Source of the DNA: JALNYB01 sp963676235
GTDB lineage: Archaea; Thermoplasmatota; Thermoplasmata; Methanomassiliicoccales; Methanomethylophilaceae
Direction: 5' to 3'
Length of the DNA: 64,000 nucleotides
Assembly: GCA_963676235.1 (NCBI GenBank)
Contig: OY781044.1
Location: 806,001 to 870,000, forward strand
Part shown: positions 61,588 to 64,000 of the stretch, piece by piece
Position numbering within the stretch: position 1 is the stretch's first letter
Layout: each line of letters opens with the position of its first letter
Translations under genes and position numbers: made by a program
The notes under the pieces: generated by a model
Database searches by the model: none
Told to the model about the DNA's origin: nothing
What the model saw: only the letters and a program-made list of their open reading frames with translations

Positions 61588-62685
61588 TTGGTTGACAAGA
61601 TCAAAACAGACATCCTGGTGGTAGGTTCCGGTCCAGCAGGAAGTGTGACAGCGCGTTATGCCGCGATGAAAGGTGCTCAGGTTACATTCATCGAGCGTCG
61701 TCCCGAGGTGGGCGTTCCAGTTAGATGTGGAGAGATGATTCCATCGAATGAAGAGATAAAAGGTATGTTTCCAAATCTGGAAGATGCCGAATCCCTATTC
61801 GATATTCCGAAAGAACTTCATCTCAGAGACATCAAAGGTATAAAGCTCATAGATCCGAAGGATAAATGCACGCTTCTTGATTTTACAGGTTATACGATAA
61901 ATAGAGATAAATTCGATCAATATTTGGCGGATGAGGCTCAGAAAGAGGGAGCAGATCTGGTAAAGAGCTGTCAGTTCCAAGAGATAAAGGATGGAAAAGC
62001 GGTCACAACATGTGGTGATATCGAGTATAAGGTCATCATAGGTGCTGATGGTCCTGGTTCACGTGTTGCTCAGAGTTTGGGTTTAACGAGGAATCATATG
62101 CCTTATCCGGCGGTAACGGCGCAGGCAAAGGGAGATTTTGAGCCATATGTTCAGATGTTCTTTGGCGGAATCGCACCGGGTGCATACAGTTGGGTCATTC
62201 CTAAGATCGGACAGGCCAATATAGGAGTTGGATTCTCTCCGAAGTTCTCCAATGGAACATTAAGCCAGTATTTCGATAAGTTTGTGAAGATGCATGAATT
62301 CGATGTGATCTCAGACAAATTGGAAGGGAAATATGTTCCCAGTGAAGGTGCAATTCCGAAGACAGTCGCGGGTAATGGAATGGTCGTCGGAGATGCTGCT
62401 GGGCATGTCATATCTGTGAACGGCGGAGGTATTCCGTTGGCATTGATAGCGGGCCGTTTCTGCGGTCAGGTGGCTGGCGATAATATCAAAGAAGGGCGTT
62501 CATTGGTTGATTATGAGACGTTGTGGAAAGAGGTCCTCTACAAACCTTTGAAGATAGCCGCCAACAACAAGAGATTAGCTGATACGTTCGCATTCGGTTC
62601 TGATAAAAGGACTGAGATATGTATGAGCATTCTGGGAATGAGACGTATGGGCAAACTGATCAGATGCAAGCATCTGTTTCCGTGA
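61588..62685 (+). CDS. Geranylgeranyl reductase family flavoprotein
   Basis: A 365-residue FAD enzyme that saturates geranylgeranyl chains of archaeal lipids. The FAD site is DILVVGSGPAGSVTARYAA, followed by RPEVGVPVRCGEMIP and VVGDAAGHVISVNGGGIPLA. TTG 61588 is chosen because AGGTGA lies five bases upstream; GTG 61579 overlaps the previous gene. Operon with the prenyl synthase. Confidence 0.92.
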   Translation: MVDKIKTDILVVGSGPAGSVTARYAAMKGAQVTFIERRPEVGVPVRCGEMIPSNEEIKGMFPNLEDAESLFDIPKELHLRDIKGIKLIDPKDKCTLLDFTGYTINRDKFDQYLADEAQKEGADLVKSCQFQEIKDGKAVTTCGDIEYKVIIGADGPGSRVAQSLGLTRNHMPYPAVTAQAKGDFEPYVQMFFGGIAPGAYSWVIPKIGQANIGVGFSPKFSNGTLSQYFDKFVKMHEFDVISDKLEGKYVPSEGAIPKTVAGNGMVVGDAAGHVISVNGGGIPLALIAGRFCGQVAGDNIKEGRSLVDYETLWKEVLYKPLKIAANNKRLADTFAFGSDKRTEICMSILGMRRMGKLIRCKHLFP

Positions 62686-63144
62686 TCATCTTTTTCTGCA
62701 CGATTTCATGGCAGAGCCGCAAATTGGACATTCATCTGCTTTCTCTTTGAACCATTTTCCGCATCCAATGCATTTGTAGTTCCATTTTTCGACTCTTTTT
62801 ATGCCTGCCTGACCTACCGCTCTGCACGGGAGGCCCATTAGTTTTGCTACATTTTGAATTGAATAATCATCAGTAAGAATGGTGCCACCGGTATCAAGAC
62901 CCAGAGCAAGGACTGTAATGTCGACTGGAGACAGTCTTCCGAGGTCTCCGCTTTTTTTTGCGATCTGCGAGACTTTATCTATGGATGCTTTGGTGCAATC
63001 GGATACCCTCAGCAGGTCTCCCCAAAGGACGAGTCTGGGGTCTTTGTACTTATTGAGCTCGTCTATCACACCAGGAGGACAAACCGATTCCTCTTCCGGG
63101 AGTTGTTCCATTGAGAATAATGCGGAACTGTCCAACACGAGCAT
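62686..63144 (-). CDS. nob1: Ribosome maturation endonuclease Nob1
   Basis: A 152-residue PIN-domain nuclease that trims the 3' end of 16S rRNA. PIN acidic residues are in LDSSALF, VIDELNKYKD and ILTDDYSIQNVA; a C-terminal zinc ribbon has CIGC ... CPIC. Convergent with the reductase gene, with stops adjacent. Confidence 0.93.
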   Translation of the reverse strand: MLVLDSSALFSMEQLPEEESVCPPGVIDELNKYKDPRLVLWGDLLRVSDCTKASIDKVSQIAKKSGDLGRLSPVDITVLALGLDTGGTILTDDYSIQNVAKLMGLPCRAVGQAGIKRVEKWNYKCIGCGKWFKEKADECPICGSAMKSCRKR

Positions 63145-63488
63145 ATGTTAGCATAAGTGATAGAGGATAAAATAAATGCTGTTATAAAATCTTGAATATT
63201 TTCTTATCATGGTCTTATAAAAATTTGTTATTTAAGAATCAAACCATGCAATAGAGGAATTGAGAACTCGGATAGGATCAATCTTGATGGTTTAATATTT
63301 CAATTATTGAATGCAAAGCACGGATACATGTAAAATCGTCAAATAAGGAGTCAATGTTACGAAGGCGTTGAAGAGGCCTCTAAATGATAATAGATTATGA
63401 TGTAACAACACAGTCAGCAGTTCCAAGAGGATATTGAAATTTACGAAAGCTTAAACAATCAATTGTATATGTTGAACTGGAGAATAAT
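63145..63488. other. Gene-free AT-rich region between nob1 and carS
   Basis: About 340 bases between divergent genes. No gene, tRNA or repeat seen. GGAGAATAAT just before position 63489 supplies the carS ribosome-binding site. Confidence 0.6.
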
Positions 63489-64000
63489 ATGGACGTCGTA
63501 ACTGCCGCAATCATAATGATTAACGGTCTTTGGCTGTTCTTGCCTGCAATGGTACCTAATTCGGCAGCCGTGCTGTTTGGTGGAGGCAGAACGATAGACA
63601 GCGGAAGAAAGTGGAAAGGAAAAAGGATATTCGGAAACGGAAAGACCTGGAAAGGATTCTTTGGAGGAGCCCTTACAGGTATAATCATCGGTCTGATAAT
63701 GATCGATATTTCGTTTTTCTTCGACAATAGGGATTTTTGGGGATTCGGTCCTTTCTGGGGTAATATATCTGTAATTGTATGTTTGGCATTCGGAGCCGTT
63801 TTAGGAGATCTCATGGGAGCCTTCATAAAGAGAAGGCTCGGACTCAAGAGAGGGGAGAAAGCGCCCGTTCTAGATCAGTATGATTTCGTATTCGGCGCAC
63901 TGCTGGTAACGGCTATATTCAATTTCAACTGGGTATATTCTACATATTTCGAGGGTTGGAACATATTGGCTCTGATCTTTCTGTTGTTGATAATGTTCGG
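63489..64000 (+). CDS. carS: CDP-archaeol synthase CarS (3' end outside window)
   Basis: The first 170 residues of CarS, which activates unsaturated archaeol with CTP. PNSAAVLFGGGRTIDSGRKW, then GKRIFGNGKTWKGFFGGALT and FGAVLGDLMGAFIKRRLGLK are family signatures; four hydrophobic segments lie between. The frame is still open at the window edge. It completes a lipid set with the prenyl synthase and reductase genes. Confidence 0.92.
   Translation, partial: MDVVTAAIIMINGLWLFLPAMVPNSAAVLFGGGRTIDSGRKWKGKRIFGNGKTWKGFFGGALTGIIIGLIMIDISFFFDNRDFWGFGPFWGNISVIVCLAFGAVLGDLMGAFIKRRLGLKRGEKAPVLDQYDFVFGALLVTAIFNFNWVYSTYFEGWNILALIFLLLIMF

Overview
The window looks like the chromosome of a methanogenic archaeon of the Thermoplasmata, most probably the order Methanomassiliicoccales. 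Archaeal hallmarks are PCNA, RPA, PAN, RpoK, TFS, aMBF1, XPD, Nob1, Csl4 and CarS. Three further facts point to this order. There is an Fpo-like complex (fpoABCDHIJJKLMN) with no fpoF. There is a gene resembling methanogenesis marker protein 11. FolD occurs together with PurH, which implies folate-based one-carbon biosynthesis. In addition, all 67 stop codons read here are TAA or TGA, never TAG, as expected where UAG is kept for pyrrolysine. I cannot name a genus from sequence alone.

Layout. 1-2425: end of purL and purQ. 2426-9397: riboflavin kinase, two small membrane proteins, a GPN GTPase, an NfeD/stomatin pair, PAN diverging from aMBF1, and a DUF2240-like protein. 9486-14117: rpoK-rpsB-MEMO, a zinc-ribbon membrane protein, and the RPA/RPA-associated pair. 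14347-22056: purP, an aspartate aminotransferase, a serine pathway pair (class V aminotransferase plus serA), a small unknown gene, XPD and another small unknown gene. 22051-24002 (minus): a METTL5-like methyltransferase, csl4, a 58-residue coiled-coil protein and a stand-alone ThiI domain, chained by overlaps. 24242-29894: an unusual glutamate-synthase-like protein, purH, a small zinc protein, nadC and an aCPSF2-like nuclease. 30286-38693: two membrane proteins of unknown role, TFS, PCNA, split transketolase, transaldolase, a Taw2/Trm5-like enzyme and a large unknown Cys-containing protein.

39064-42744 holds a complete AMP-to-3-phosphoglycerate pathway in one operon: ribose-1,5-bisphosphate isomerase, form III RuBisCO and AMP phosphorylase. 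A deacetylase follows, then the run folD, kptA, marker 11, a cis-prenyltransferase and a B12-binding radical SAM protein. 48700-60052 has proC diverging from the Fpo operon. 60617-64000 holds isoprenoid-lipid genes (prenyl diphosphate synthase, geranylgeranyl reductase, and carS cut by the window end) plus nob1.

The genes fit together. Purine synthesis (purL, purQ, purP, purH) and nucleotide salvage through RuBisCO meet central carbon at 3-phosphoglycerate, which feeds SerA. FolD links serine-derived one-carbon units to PurH. The Fpo-like complex supplies the ion gradient. Prenyl synthases, reductase and CarS make the archaeal membrane. I saw no tRNA, rRNA, CRISPR array, insertion sequence or prophage. 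The most unusual items are the four-cluster FpoI, the membrane protein fused to a degenerate Vsr/DUF559-like domain, the glutamate-synthase-like protein with a relocated cysteine set, the RuBisCO operon, and several perfect palindromes at promoters.
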